Part shown: positions 54,311 to 64,000 of the stretch, piece by piece
How the letters are laid out: the number at the start of each line of letters is the position of its first letter
How positions within the stretch are numbered: the first letter of the stretch is position 1
Source of the DNA: [Phialemoniopsis] sp. UDSM-2020
Lineage: Eukaryota; Ascomycota; Sordariomycetes; Thyridiales; Thyridiaceae
Assembly (NCBI GenBank): GCA_018873225.1
Contig: JAEILZ010000001.1
Coordinates: forward strand, 7,936,001-8,000,000
Direction of reading: 5' to 3'
DNA length: 64,000 bases
Notes under the pieces: model-generated
Databases searched by the model: none
What the model was told of the DNA's origin: nothing
What the model saw: the letters and a program-made list of their open reading frames with translations, nothing else
Made by a program: the position numbers and the translations under genes

Positions 54311-54318
54311 TATATAAA
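54311..54318 (+). promoter_or_regulatory. Candidate TATA box of the alpha/beta-hydrolase gene
   Basis: TATATAAA, 116 nt upstream of the ATG at 54434. Confidence 0.45.
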
Positions 54319-54433
54319 CTAGACCATCACCTCTTTTCCTTATTTCAATGCACACCAGCTTCATCACCGTATTCATCACAAGTACTGCATTTTCCCGACC
54401 ACATATCCAGTCGTTACACAAGTAGCGCCCGCA

Positions 54434-55582
54434 ATGGGGTACACCAAGCCCTTCAAACCTGCCTTCGCCTACCTTTATGCCGCTTCGTACACCCCTTTCC
54501 TCCTGTCCCATTTCTTCTGGGACGTATGCCGCTACATCTTACCATGGGCACGGCCTGCAGAATCATGGTCTTTCCACCAGGCAGTCCGCATACGCTTTGT
54601 CAAGTCCATTTTGGTCTTCTGGTCACTCACCCATTACGTCAAAAAGTCGACCCGCAAGCCAGGCGTCGAAGGCAATCGTTTTGAGATACTCCCCCATTTG
54701 GCGTCTGAGGAGTACAAAGGGGTCCTGTCAGACTCTGAAATCTCACCAGAGGATGTTGGGGTGACCTGGACACCGGCACGGCCACCGCCGCGAGCGCTCA
54801 TGAAGCCCACAGTCGTCGTGGCTTTGCACTTCCACGGGGGAGGATATGTCATCGGGAACGGACGGGACGAAGACACCGGGTTCCTCGCGCGCACATTCCT
54901 GCGGCACATGGGCTGCTCGCACGTTTGCACGCCACAGTACCGCCTCGCCAGCGGGAAGAATGGGCGGTTTCCCGCACCTTTACAGGACGCTCTTACTGTC
55001 TACCTTACTCTTTTGAGAGAGAAGGGGATTCCTGCGGACCAGATCATCTTGTCTGGGGACTCGGCCGGCGCCAACCTCGCTCTCGGCTTGCTACGCTACA
55101 TTCACGACAATGGCAAGGAGCAGGACATCCCCGCCCCTGGAGCGATAGCGCTCTGGTCGCCGTGGGTGGACGTCGGCGCGGCCCTTTCGCAAGATATGAG
55201 GACCTCGCCAAACTACAAGACAGACTATCTCGGTAACGAATTCGGTCGCTGGGGAGCCCTGGCCATCTCGGGCTCGGGTGCAGTCGACCCTTCGAGCCCG
55301 TACCTCTCGCCATTACACCACCCGTTCAAGATCGACGCCGCAGTCCCCATGTTCATCCATGCGGGGGAGCTCGAGGTGCTCTGTGACGATGCCCAGGTCT
55401 TCGCGCGCCGTTATCGCGAGCTTGGTTGGACGGTGCTTCTGGACACATCTGCGAACTGCCCACACGACATTATTCTTCTTGGACCGAGGATCGGGTTTGC
55501 CGAGGAGGCGGAGCAGGCAGCCAAGAATGCTGGAGAGTTCTTCTCCAGAGAAGGCGGCATGCAGCTTCGAGGTCTCAGCTGA
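54434..55582 (+). CDS. Alpha/beta-hydrolase fold-3 esterase (hormone-sensitive-lipase type)
   Basis: 382 residues. The HGGG oxyanion motif is at 134-137 (FHGGGYVIGN), the nucleophile Ser210 lies in GDSAGAN, the acid is probably Glu314 or a neighbour (GELEVLCDD), and the base is His344 (CPHDI). This order and spacing define the hormone-sensitive-lipase-like family, which hydrolyses short-chain or aryl esters. The N-terminus (residues 10-37) is hydrophobic (FAYLYAASYTPFLLSHFF) and may anchor the protein. It lies between SDR and BVMO genes on the same strand. Hydrolysis of the ester made by the BVMO is the likely role, by analogy with fungal and bacterial BVMO-esterase pairs. The substrate is not known. 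Confidence 0.88.
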   Translation: MGYTKPFKPAFAYLYAASYTPFLLSHFFWDVCRYILPWARPAESWSFHQAVRIRFVKSILVFWSLTHYVKKSTRKPGVEGNRFEILPHLASEEYKGVLSDSEISPEDVGVTWTPARPPPRALMKPTVVVALHFHGGGYVIGNGRDEDTGFLARTFLRHMGCSHVCTPQYRLASGKNGRFPAPLQDALTVYLTLLREKGIPADQIILSGDSAGANLALGLLRYIHDNGKEQDIPAPGAIALWSPWVDVGAALSQDMRTSPNYKTDYLGNEFGRWGALAISGSGAVDPSSPYLSPLHHPFKIDAAVPMFIHAGELEVLCDDAQVFARRYRELGWTVLLDTSANCPHDIILLGPRIGFAEEAEQAAKNAGEFFSREGGMQLRGLS

Positions 55583-56472
55583 TTTCCGCTGAGAAGCTCT
55601 ACAGGCTTTGCTTCACATGCGTGGTGTGATGAGGGGTCAGGTCGTGTGCCGAGGTAACTCTTCATTCAGCTCTTTCTTGGGTCTCCACAATCGCCATGGT
55701 GAAGTCTTGGTAAAGTGTTGGAAAAGTCTTGGTATGCCCAGCGGTGCAATTAGTGGACTTGACGAATCCCCAGATGGTTGCTCGAGTAGCTTTCCTCATT
55801 GTGGTTTAGTTTCCGAAGTCTCTCACGCTACTTATGCACTACCCCACAACCCCTATGTACTGATCATCATGATCAGCCACGATGGGACCTAGCCATCCTT
55901 ATGCTTGAATTTACGTGTGCTTCCGGGGTAGATAGGGTGCTTATTCTTGGGCCATAAGCTGCACTATCAAATCATGTATCTTCCTTGGCGTTGAATTCTT
56001 GAGAATACACCAGTATTTTGTTTGTTATTCGGCTGCCATGACCATCAATGCAGGACTAGATTAGCTTGCGAGCTGCATAATAATAAGCTAGATCGCCACA
56101 CTAAAGGCTGGCCCCTGAAAACGTTGTATGAACGAGTCTACCTAGCAACGTCATGCATCTCCCCTAGGCCCCCGGATGGTCGGCCATAGCAAGCTTGCGT
56201 ACGCCACCTTGTCAGGTTGAGAGGAGGGTTGTCGGCAGGGTGGGGAGTGAAGGAATTGACATACAATGGATCACGCCGACCGTCCGGGCGTAGAACTGGA
56301 GCCTCGGCAAAGCTTGCTACTGAGGCGTCGCCCATGGGCTTGATAGCGACCGGTAATATGAACCCATTTGATCACTATATCATCTAAACACGCCTCAAGC
56401 TCGCGCGAATGGGACTCTGCGTCACTGAGTAGGTCCTCCGCATTCCCAACGGTTACAAACCGTCCAAGATCC
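55583..56472. other. Intergenic region, 0.9 kb
   Basis: No supported gene; promoter of the BVMO gene at the right end. The in-frame codons from 56368 to 56472 could extend the BVMO but look like leader. Confidence 0.5.
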
Positions 56473-57963
56473 ATGCCTGCTACGGTAGAGGGCGAGAGCC
56501 GCCCTCATACGAAGCGAGAGACCATGGACTTTGACGTGATCATCGTCGGAGCTGGCATTGCAGGTATCAACGCCGCCTACCGGATCCAGACCGAAGGTGC
56601 CGCCAACCTGGACTATGCCATCCTAGAAGATCGCGAATCGGTCGGTGGGACTTGGGACTTGTTCCGGTATCCAGGAATTCGGTCAGACTCGGACATATTC
56701 ACATTCGGCTTCCCATGGAATCCCTGGGCGCGCAACGAGTCACTAGCCTCGGGTGATGACATCCAGAGATACATTATGAGCTCGGCTCAGTCGACAGGCA
56801 TCTACCATCACATCTGTTTCAGGCATAGAGTTATTTCAGCAGACTGGTGCTCGGCAGAAAGGAATTGGAAAATGCAAGTCCATAGGTCCGGAGAGTCCGA
56901 GCCGGTTGTCTTCCGAGCCCGTTGGGTCCTGCTAGGAACCGGGTATTACAACTACGAGCAACCACGGGAGACTGTAATTCCGGGCATTGAGAACTTCGCT
57001 GGCGAGGTCATCCACCCCCAGTTCTGGCCCAGAGAATTTGACTACACAAACAAGGACATAGCTCTGATTGGAAGCGGTGCCACTGCTATCACCATCCTAC
57101 CGTCTATGGCTGACAGGGCTCGCCGGGTAACCATGATCCAAAGGAGTCCGGGTTACATCGTGCCGCTCCCGACAACAACCCCTCTGACGACTTTCCTTCT
57201 CAGATATCTCCCAGGCAGGATGGGCCATTTCTTGAACCGGTTTCTGTGGCTGTTGAGGAGTTATATTTCCACGGGGCTGTCCAAGCGGTATCCTGATTTC
57301 GTCAAAGGCTTGCTCAAAAGACTGACAACAAGACAACTTCCCCCGACCATCAAGTGGGATCCGAACTTCAAACCCCATTACAACCCATGGGAGCAGCGAC
57401 TCTGCGTGTCGAAAAATGGAGACTTCTTCGCAGCCCTGCGCTCCGGCAAGGCAAACGTGGTGACCGATACAATCAAGAAGGTCAGCGAGAAGTCGATCGA
57501 GTTGGACTCGGGAGCTATTCTACATCCAGACGTCATCATCACCGCAACCGGACTGAAGCTCAGGTTCGGCGGGGGCATATCATTCTCTATGGACGGCCAG
57601 CCCTTCGAGGCCGCCGGAAGGTTCGCCTGGCGGGCAGCAATGCTTCAAGACGTGCCCAACATGCTGTTCATGACCGGCTACGAGAACGCCTCCTGGACTC
57701 TGGGGGCCGATGTCAATGTGCGATTGTTCCTTCGCATAGCGAAGAAGATGGCCGAGCGTGGCGCCACTGTCGCCGTGCCCCGGCTGTCGACGCCCGAGAT
57801 GGTGGAGAAGCCCATGATGAGCCTCTCGTCGACTTATCTCAAGAACGCAAGCGAATACATGCCGAAGGGAGGAACAGGCGTGTGGAGTCCGAAGTCGGGT
57901 TATTTCGCCGATTTGGCGGATGCGAAGTGGGGGAATATCTGCACGGACTTGGAGTTGACTTGA
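56473..57963 (+). CDS. FAD-dependent Baeyer-Villiger monooxygenase
   Basis: 496 residues from the ATG at 56473; the ATG at 56524 (MDFDVIIVGAG), 17 codons later, is also possible. The FAD Rossmann motif is GAGIAG at 26-31, followed by GGTWDLFRYPG at 58-68. The BVMO fingerprint F-x-G-x3-H-x3-W-P is complete at 175-186 (FAGEVIHPQFWP), and a second nucleotide-binding motif GSGATA is at 200-205 for NADPH. These enzymes insert oxygen next to a ketone to give an ester or lactone. Length and motif order are typical of the 4-hydroxyacetophenone/cyclopentadecanone-like group. The neighbours (SDR and esterase) fit an alcohol-ketone-ester-acid route. No introns. Substrate not predictable from sequence. 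Confidence 0.92.
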   Translation: MPATVEGESRPHTKRETMDFDVIIVGAGIAGINAAYRIQTEGAANLDYAILEDRESVGGTWDLFRYPGIRSDSDIFTFGFPWNPWARNESLASGDDIQRYIMSSAQSTGIYHHICFRHRVISADWCSAERNWKMQVHRSGESEPVVFRARWVLLGTGYYNYEQPRETVIPGIENFAGEVIHPQFWPREFDYTNKDIALIGSGATAITILPSMADRARRVTMIQRSPGYIVPLPTTTPLTTFLLRYLPGRMGHFLNRFLWLLRSYISTGLSKRYPDFVKGLLKRLTTRQLPPTIKWDPNFKPHYNPWEQRLCVSKNGDFFAALRSGKANVVTDTIKKVSEKSIELDSGAILHPDVIITATGLKLRFGGGISFSMDGQPFEAAGRFAWRAAMLQDVPNMLFMTGYENASWTLGADVNVRLFLRIAKKMAERGATVAVPRLSTPEMVEKPMMSLSSTYLKNASEYMPKGGTGVWSPKSGYFADLADAKWGNICTDLELT

Positions 57964-58111
57964 GAAGACTGCAGTCCTGTTCCTAATTCGTGGCCTGCGG
58001 GGGGCTTGAGGTGACCGATAGCACGAGGGTAGGAGCGAGGAGTGTTGTAATGAAGGATGCGTAAATTATTCTGTCAATAATATATAACTACTGCTAAGCC
58101 TTGCAAGAGAG

Positions 58112-60055
58112 CTATTTGCAGCTCCAACTCGATGCCAGGTTCTGATCCCCTTTTCCATCCCACCTAGCCGACTTCGGATACGCACAAATCGGCCTCTGTC
58201 TGTACACCCCCGTGCTCGAGTTCATGGGAGTGTTGTAGGTTGTTGCGATAATGGAGTTCACCGGTTCTCCTTTCTCGACCCAGTCCATCAGCGCCATCAA
58301 GGCATCGTGCTTTGAGTCCTTGTAATCTGGAACCGACCAGCCGCTCGGCGATAGCCCGCCCGCCTGGAAGGCACCCGCCATGTTCCACGGTGCATTCGTC
58401 TCGTTGGAACTGCCCCAACAGTGCTGCATCCCCGGGATCTGGAAGAACTTGAAGAAATCGTCGACTTTGCCCATCTTCTCGACAGTCTTGTTGTAGTACC
58501 ACATGGAGCCCCTGGGCGGGACCAGGCCGTCTGCCAGGCCGTGATAGAGGACCAACTTGCCACCCTTTTTCTTGAACTTGGATAGGTCGAGCTGCGTGGC
58601 GGAAGCTTGTCCGGGGTCCAGTCTTTCCGCGTCCTGCAAGACGGTATCGTTGTAGTTGTGCCAGTCCCAGTCTGGGTTGTCGTATACAAAATACTTGGCG
58701 TAGCTGGTGCCGTATTTGCTGGGCTCCGTACCTCCTAGCAGGATATACCACTGCTCCTCGGACCCTAGGTCCAGGCCGGTGTTCACAAGCTCTCCGTCTG
58801 GGGAGTAGTCATCGCTGTATATCCTTTTGGCCGTCTCGATCTGAAGATCTGTGAGGCAGGCGGAGGCATTGACTCCCGGCTGCCCACATCGTATCTTGCG
58901 GAAGTCGAAGTTGCACAGTGTAGGGGCACTGATAATGCTATCTTTGACCCCGTCCGCTTCATCGCATTGCCTCTGGACCTCCTTCGCCAGGACTAGGAAG
59001 TCTCCGTTGCTCAGGTGCTTTGGGTCGTCGACCGGCAGGTTGTACATGCCAAACTTGTTGACGAACGGATTGAGATGGCTCACGTACCACGACGGAGCAC
59101 CAATCAGGGCGCCATCGAAGCTGCCCGGAGAGATCTGCACCTCTTTCAGTCCCTGCCGGCCGCCGGTAGAACATCCGTTGTAATACGAGTATTTGATGCG
59201 CCTCGCGTAGTAAGCCTCGGCCATCTTCTTGCCGAGTTCGACGGACTGGTGCAAGGCTCGCCAGCCCCAGTCGGTCTTCATCTCGGGCTTATTCAACGCC
59301 CACGTGAGGTCTGTAACGGTCGAGTTGTGGCCGGTATCAGTGGAAATGGTGGCCATGCCGTAATGGGCGCCCGGTGCCATGTCGAGCCAGTTGATCCCGC
59401 CGGCGAAACCTCCATTGCCAACGGCTAGGAACTTTGATTTCCAATGGGGTGGTACTGGCAGGAATAGGCCGAAACGAAAGCTGGTGGATGAGGAGGATGG
59501 TACTTTGACCGTCACAGCGCAGAGCTCAGGCAACTCAGTCGGCTGGGTGGGATATGCGATGTCAGCGGCCCCTTCGCCGTAGGACTCGCCCGCCAATACG
59601 TGATCTATTTTCTCGATGACCCCGCCGGCCGGAAGGACATGATCAAATGTCGTTGCTAGACATTTGGCGTGATGAGATTTGAACATGGGATACCAGAAAG
59701 GGGGCCAGGCCGCAGCCTGATTCGGGGTTAAGGCCCAAAGGACCAAGATTACTGGCAATAACAACCCCATGACGAACAGTTTATGAGTGGCACTTATGCT
59801 TTGGATCGCAGGCCATGCTTCAGCTCGTCGCAGACTGCTAGGGTCAGCAGTATCTTGAGCTTTAGTAAAGGCAGACTTGTCTGCTTGACTACCGCCAAGC
59901 TCCTTGTGCGGTTCATCTCCACGTTGCTCTGCATACGAAGTAACCCTCGCCTGGGGAACTCGAGCGCCCCTCCGTTTCCTAGCGTCCTCCATCATGATTT
60001 CATTGCACGTCTTGGGAAGCTCCTTCGTCTTCAATGTCAGGTGCGTGTGCGTCAT
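58112..60055 (-). CDS. Tannase/feruloyl esterase family protein
   Basis: 647 residues from the ATG at 60055. An ATG at 59770 (residue 96) would give a classical signal peptide (MGLLLPVILVLWALTPNQAAA), so the secreted form of about 550 residues may be the main one; the longer start would place this hydrophobic stretch as a membrane anchor. The catalytic motif is GCSTGGRQG (Ser296), with an Asp in GLADGLVPP and a His in GMQHCWG. Cys295 next to Ser and the Cys after His fit the CS-D-HC disulfide motif of the tannase family. These enzymes release gallate or ferulate from plant esters. It is convergent with the BVMO and next to an MFS transporter, supporting a role in feeding plant-derived aromatics to the cluster. 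Confidence 0.9.
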   Translation of the reverse strand: MTHTHLTLKTKELPKTCNEIMMEDARKRRGARVPQARVTSYAEQRGDEPHKELGGSQADKSAFTKAQDTADPSSLRRAEAWPAIQSISATHKLFVMGLLLPVILVLWALTPNQAAAWPPFWYPMFKSHHAKCLATTFDHVLPAGGVIEKIDHVLAGESYGEGAADIAYPTQPTELPELCAVTVKVPSSSSTSFRFGLFLPVPPHWKSKFLAVGNGGFAGGINWLDMAPGAHYGMATISTDTGHNSTVTDLTWALNKPEMKTDWGWRALHQSVELGKKMAEAYYARRIKYSYYNGCSTGGRQGLKEVQISPGSFDGALIGAPSWYVSHLNPFVNKFGMYNLPVDDPKHLSNGDFLVLAKEVQRQCDEADGVKDSIISAPTLCNFDFRKIRCGQPGVNASACLTDLQIETAKRIYSDDYSPDGELVNTGLDLGSEEQWYILLGGTEPSKYGTSYAKYFVYDNPDWDWHNYNDTVLQDAERLDPGQASATQLDLSKFKKKGGKLVLYHGLADGLVPPRGSMWYYNKTVEKMGKVDDFFKFFQIPGMQHCWGSSNETNAPWNMAGAFQAGGLSPSGWSVPDYKDSKHDALMALMDWVEKGEPVNSIIATTYNTPMNSSTGVYRQRPICAYPKSARWDGKGDQNLASSWSCK

Positions 60056-60648
60056 GCCCCTCAGTACCAGCTTTCCGGGGAGGGGGTAAGCTTTTAGAAT
60101 AGCTGGTCTACGCTGCAGGAAAAAGGGTTGCAGTTAATAATGCGACTCTGCTGCAGACGCCAGTTCTATCATCGTCGAAGCGAACGCTCGGCCATTTACC
60201 GTGCGTTCAGAGCACCCCACCGTGAAGGAGGGGTCGCTGCTGATCATTCGCCGGTGTCGATGATCTCTGCCGAGGAGCGGCACATACACGGGACGGACGG
60301 GGGGACAACCCTGGTTATTGCTTCAGTAGGACCATATTGTCGGCGTTGCCCTGGTCAAAACGGGTTCCCAACATGAGAAGGTGATGTGGATCGAATCCTC
60401 GGACCGGAGGAGCTGAACAAACGAGCACATAAAGCTTAGCAGCAATTAATTTGTTTGTACCAGACCTTCCCAATACGCACCTTTTCACGATATGCTTAGT
60501 AGAGCAACATATTAGCTACCCACCAGCTCTTCCACCGACCAGGTATGTGCAATACATCATCGCCAAGGGCTGGAAAGAAACACCTGCTCGTCACAACAGA
60601 ACGGCCGAAGCAGAATATCAAGAAACAGAATAACCAGATCGCGCCAGC
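60056..60648. other. Intergenic region
   Basis: About 0.6 kb containing the promoter of the tannase-family gene and the 3' flank of the MFS gene. No gene seen. Confidence 0.5.
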
Positions 60649-62225
60649 TCACGAACGATACAGTCTCACTTCGACCCCAGGATTCTCGGCGATCAGGCGC
60701 TTGTTCCTCCAACCGTAGAAAATGCGCATGCCTACTGAGACGACCGCTACGAAGAACAGCAGTCCTGCATTTGTGTAATGTCCAGTGGGATAACCACGCT
60801 TCGCCTCTTCCGCCTTGTAGATCCAGACGCCAGGAATCTGGCCCAGTCCCGCTCCAATGCTGACGTTGATGGCGATGGCGAGGCCTGTGGCGGCAGTAGA
60901 GTAGACGTTGCTCGTGAGCCATCCCAGCATCGGCGGGATGCATGCAAACGTACCCGCCGAGGCCAAGATCAGACACCCGTATCGTTCTTGGTAGGAATCT
61001 GGTGGGAGGACGGCGGAGACGAGAAAGCCCAGGGCCCCGAGGGTGGCAAAGACTGCCGTGTGTATGCCTCGCGCATTGAAATGATCCGCTGACCAGGAAG
61101 CGAGAATTTGTACAACTTTTTCCAAGGCGTCAGTATAATACAAACGGAGGGTTGAAGAGCAAGTGATCTACCATATGCTACTGCGTAAGGAGGAACGGTC
61201 ATCAACTGCGCCCTCAAGTCCACAAACCCCAGCCCAGCCGTGATGGTAGGAGTGAAGAGAGACAGCGAGCTAAAGGGAGTCGAAACGCCGAAGTAGATGG
61301 CATAATGCCCGAGGAGTCTCCAGTCGGTCAGAGTCGATTTGGCATCCTCCCACGACATGGTGCGATGGTGACTCTTGCTCCCTTCAAGGGCGAGACGTGC
61401 AACGGCCAGGTCCTTTTCCCTAGTGTTGAGCCTTCTCCATTCTTCAGGGTAGTCTGGCAGGAAGAAATACACAAAGACCGACGACAAGCATGAGGGCAGT
61501 CCTTCCAAGATGAACAGCCACCTCCAAGCCGATAGGCCTCGTGTCTGATTCATGTGACCAACACCGTAGGCGATTGCACCGCCAAAAGCTCCGGCCAAAG
61601 TGGCAGAGGCGAGGATGAAGGCGACACGGACCGAACGCTCGTCGTTCTTGTACCAAAAGGTCAGGTAGTACACGAGACCAGGAAATAGACCAGCCTCGAA
61701 CATCCCCAGGATGAATCTGACGGCCGTGATACCAGCAAAGTTGTGCGTGCCGCCGAGACCCATTGTGATTGCTCCCCACGAGAACATCAAAAAGGCAAGC
61801 CACCGAGAGGGGCGTAACTTCTTGAGCAGGATGTTGGAGGGCACTTCGAAGAGAAAGTAGGCAATCAGGAAGACCATCAAGGCAATTGTGAACTGGTAGC
61901 TCGTTGTATGGGTCTCGGTCTGCATGTCGTTGTGCACACTGGAGTTAAGGATGCGAGCGTTGCCGATGTTGGAGCGATCGAGATAGCACAGAAAGTAGAT
62001 GCCGGCGGAGAGAGGAATGATTGCGAGATCCTGCTTCCAAATAAGACGTCGCTCGTCTTCCTTTGAGTACGATATTGCCGCTTCAGTGCCCTGCTGCGCG
62101 GTCTGTTAGCTCAAGCGTGAGAAGCAGGCCGGTCGTGGACTAACACCGCCATGGCCTGGTTCGAGCTTGATCCTATCCAGTGTCTCTGGATCAATCTGCG
62201 TATTCTCAGCAGATATCTTGGACAT
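60649..62225 (-). CDS. MFS transporter, allantoate permease (Dal5/anion:cation symporter) family
   Basis: Exons 62145-62225, 61172-62102 and 60649-61115; introns have GTTAGT and GTAGAT donors and CTAAC/CTGAC branch sites, and the frame is kept at both joints. The product has 492 residues. The second exon's acceptor could lie 9-12 nt further on, with no frame change. It has about 12 hydrophobic segments, DRSNIGNA after the first segment and WRWLFILEGLPS between segments 5 and 6, both typical of the allantoate permease group of fungal MFS carriers, which import organic anions and vitamins. It probably resides in the plasma membrane. Import of the carboxylate released by the adjacent esterase is inferred. 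Confidence 0.88.
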
Positions 62226-63034
62226 TTTTGCTAAGTGTCTCGATCTGAATACTGTTGTAAGTAGACAAGATGAAAAGCAAAGTTTCCAATCGTACATGTA
62301 CTGTGAGTGACTGCGTTGCTGTTTTCGCGATTCTAGGGAGGGGATTGACACAGCTGCCAGATCGAAACATCGTGAAAAGACAAATGCATAGTGCCAAGCT
62401 TACGCCCCCAGAATAACAATGGGTGGCATCTAATTTCTCTCGAAACTTACCGACATGGTACTAAGGCGATACAATTGAGCATCATGAAGCAACCCTTTGG
62501 GAGATGCCCTAGACGGGCAGGTAGTAGTGAGAACACCCTTAGCGAGCTGTCACATACGAAACTGCCGTGCGTATTCTTCGGTCCTGCTATAAGACGTGCA
62601 ATTATGCATGGTGGGACGGCAGAGATTGGGTTGGTTCGCTCCTGGTCCTGTTGGCTGCAATGCTCAAAGTGGCGCGGGGTCCTTCGAAGTGGAAAAGGAC
62701 CTTTTGGCGAGAGACAACAAACAGTGACACGGCATGTATGCTAGAAGTTGTTCCAGGGAATTGAATTTGGAATGGAATGCTTGACAGAAACGAATGTGAC
62801 GGCTCTCGGCCTTGCTCACTGCTGACCGGGCTCATACAAGTTTCTCTTTTTCTGAGGGAGTATACCAACAGCATTGTAACAACCATCCACGCATTTTACT
62901 CTGTGTTAGTCAGGTTGGAAAGCTCACTTTATTGGCACGCATGGACAGCCTGGAAAAATGTTAATAATTCCATACACTCTGAAAGAATCTCCTGATATGA
63001 GTATTTAACAAGGTATTGTAGTCTCAGCCGGATT
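62226..63034. other. Intergenic region, 0.8 kb
   Basis: Promoter side of the MFS gene. No gene recognised. Confidence 0.5.
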
Positions 63035-63290
63035 TCACTCAGGCCTAGAGTTTTTGAAGGTCTGTACAATCTGCTCAATCTGTGTCCAAAGCAGCTTGTT
63101 TTGTGTATTCCTACCGACATTCCTTCGCAATTACTCAACGCTGGCCTGAAGCTCTTTGATATCCTGCGCCAGGGCCATCCTGTCCTGCTCGACCGAGCCT
63201 AACAAGCGACCAACTCAGTCCCGACAGTCTGGTAGCCGACTTCATGGGGAAACTGCGCGCGCGAGAGAGGGCGTGATTGGCCCACTCGTC
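63035..63290 (-). pseudogene. Decayed copy of the coiled-coil gene (C-terminal part)
   Basis: This stretch aligns on the DNA and protein level with 41602-41860, the 3' end of the locus B coiled-coil gene. On the minus strand NKLLWTQIEQIVQTFKNSRPE and a stop matches NKLLWMQVEQIVQNFEGSRPE and a stop. Upstream there is an in-frame TAA (63131-63133) where the intact gene has a Gln codon (CAA to TAA, a CpA transition as in RIP), a small deletion next to it, and frameshifts further upstream. Homology ends near 63290, and nothing of the N-terminal part is seen. The source could be another full copy outside the window. Confidence 0.78.
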
Positions 63291-64000
63291 TTCGTGGGTG
63301 TAGCGTTGAACTCTTCAGGCTGTCCATAAAGAGTGTCGAGTATCAGGACCTGCTCTGTGCACCCGGCGGGAGACCCGCGAATTCTGTAGTAGTAAGGGAG
63401 GCCATATTGATGGAAGAACACGATAGGAACATTCTCTGTTGGTCGTCTGGTTAAACCTTTCACGATACGCGGCTCCGTAGCAAGTATTCCCGGATGCATC
63501 CATATCCGCATTGGCATTTTGTGCACGGCGGGTCCCGCAGCTTCCGGCCATTGCGGGGACGCGACCGAGATGAAAACATGCTTGTTTGCGCGACTTTTCC
63601 GGCTTTCCCGACGTTACAAATGTTTGAAAAATTCATTTATTATTTCTGATCTCGCGAGAGGAATCTCCTCTAATCATACTTCATTAAACGTAATATTAGG
63701 AGTATCGCTGTCGTTCTCGAAATGCCACAGAAGAGTTGTGATGTTCTCGCCATCAAATCGGCCCAACAAGACCATGGGATAACCCCGAGAGGACAGCACG
63801 TCTCTCTTTCCCCAGGGTCTCTTCTCCGAAGGGGACATATATCATCCCACCCCGAATTTCCCGCTACATTAGTATAAATCCGGCTACCAAAAGGAAAACC
63901 CCCCAACGCCAGTCGCAAGATGCATATCATTACACACACACAAACCACCAAGACCGGGAACGAATCCATCTAGGCGATGCCGGCCTCGATATTCTTCCCC
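63291..64000. other. Right-edge region
   Basis: Minus-strand sequence at 63300-63550 has coding-like pieces (PIVFFHQYGLPYYYRIRG; PPCTKCQCGYGC in another frame) that suggest another decayed gene, but I cannot name it. The last 450 nt show nothing. Confidence 0.35.

Noticed and set aside
60379..60400. B-box-like GATCGAATCC as a tRNA gene
   Set aside because: No A-box and no cloverleaf can be drawn around it.

Overview
The window looks like nuclear DNA of a filamentous ascomycete, most likely a Sordariomycete. Genes are monocistronic, and many carry short introns (47-140 nt) with GTAAGT-type donors and CTAAC/CTGAC-like branch points. Both strands are used, start contexts are CAACA/CAACC-like, and there is no operon structure or ribosome-binding site. 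GC-rich genes sit in AT-richer gene-poor tracts that hold broken gene copies. Several breaks are C-to-T or G-to-A stops, as expected from repeat-induced point mutation (RIP) or cytosine deamination. No rRNA, tRNA or CRISPR was recognised.

Layout. (1) 0.5-5.6 kb, locus A: a protein with an N-terminal Cys knuckle (560-2143) followed by a zinc-finger/DEDDh-exonuclease protein (3089-5598). (2) 7.5-18.4 kb: six low-complexity genes in three head-to-head pairs, three of them predicted membrane proteins; 22.8-30.6 kb continues with three more lineage-specific-looking genes. (3) 31-41.6 kb: a decayed zone with two pseudogenes (one an HNH nuclease), satellites, hairpins and a 20-bp perfect inverted repeat. 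(4) 41.6-46.6 kb, locus B: a coiled-coil protein, a second zinc-finger/DEDDh exonuclease and a second Cys-knuckle protein. A broken copy of the coiled-coil gene lies at 63.0 kb. (5) 47.1-47.5 kb: a foldback/MITE-like palindromic element. (6) 47.8-51 kb: a secreted CrtC/AttH-like (lipocalin-fold) protein and a small 4-exon protein. (7) 53-62.2 kb: an SDR, an alpha/beta-hydrolase, a Baeyer-Villiger monooxygenase, a tannase/feruloyl esterase and an allantoate-permease-family MFS transporter. These fit a catabolic cluster: esterase releases an aromatic, transporter imports it, SDR makes a ketone, BVMO makes an ester, hydrolase cleaves it.

The best candidate for an undescribed system is the repeated pairing of a Cys-knuckle protein with a zinc-finger/DEDDh-exonuclease protein at loci A and B, with the coiled-coil gene as a possible third component. 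Exon structures were read by eye from splice signals and frame; no homology search was run. Family names rest on visible motifs.
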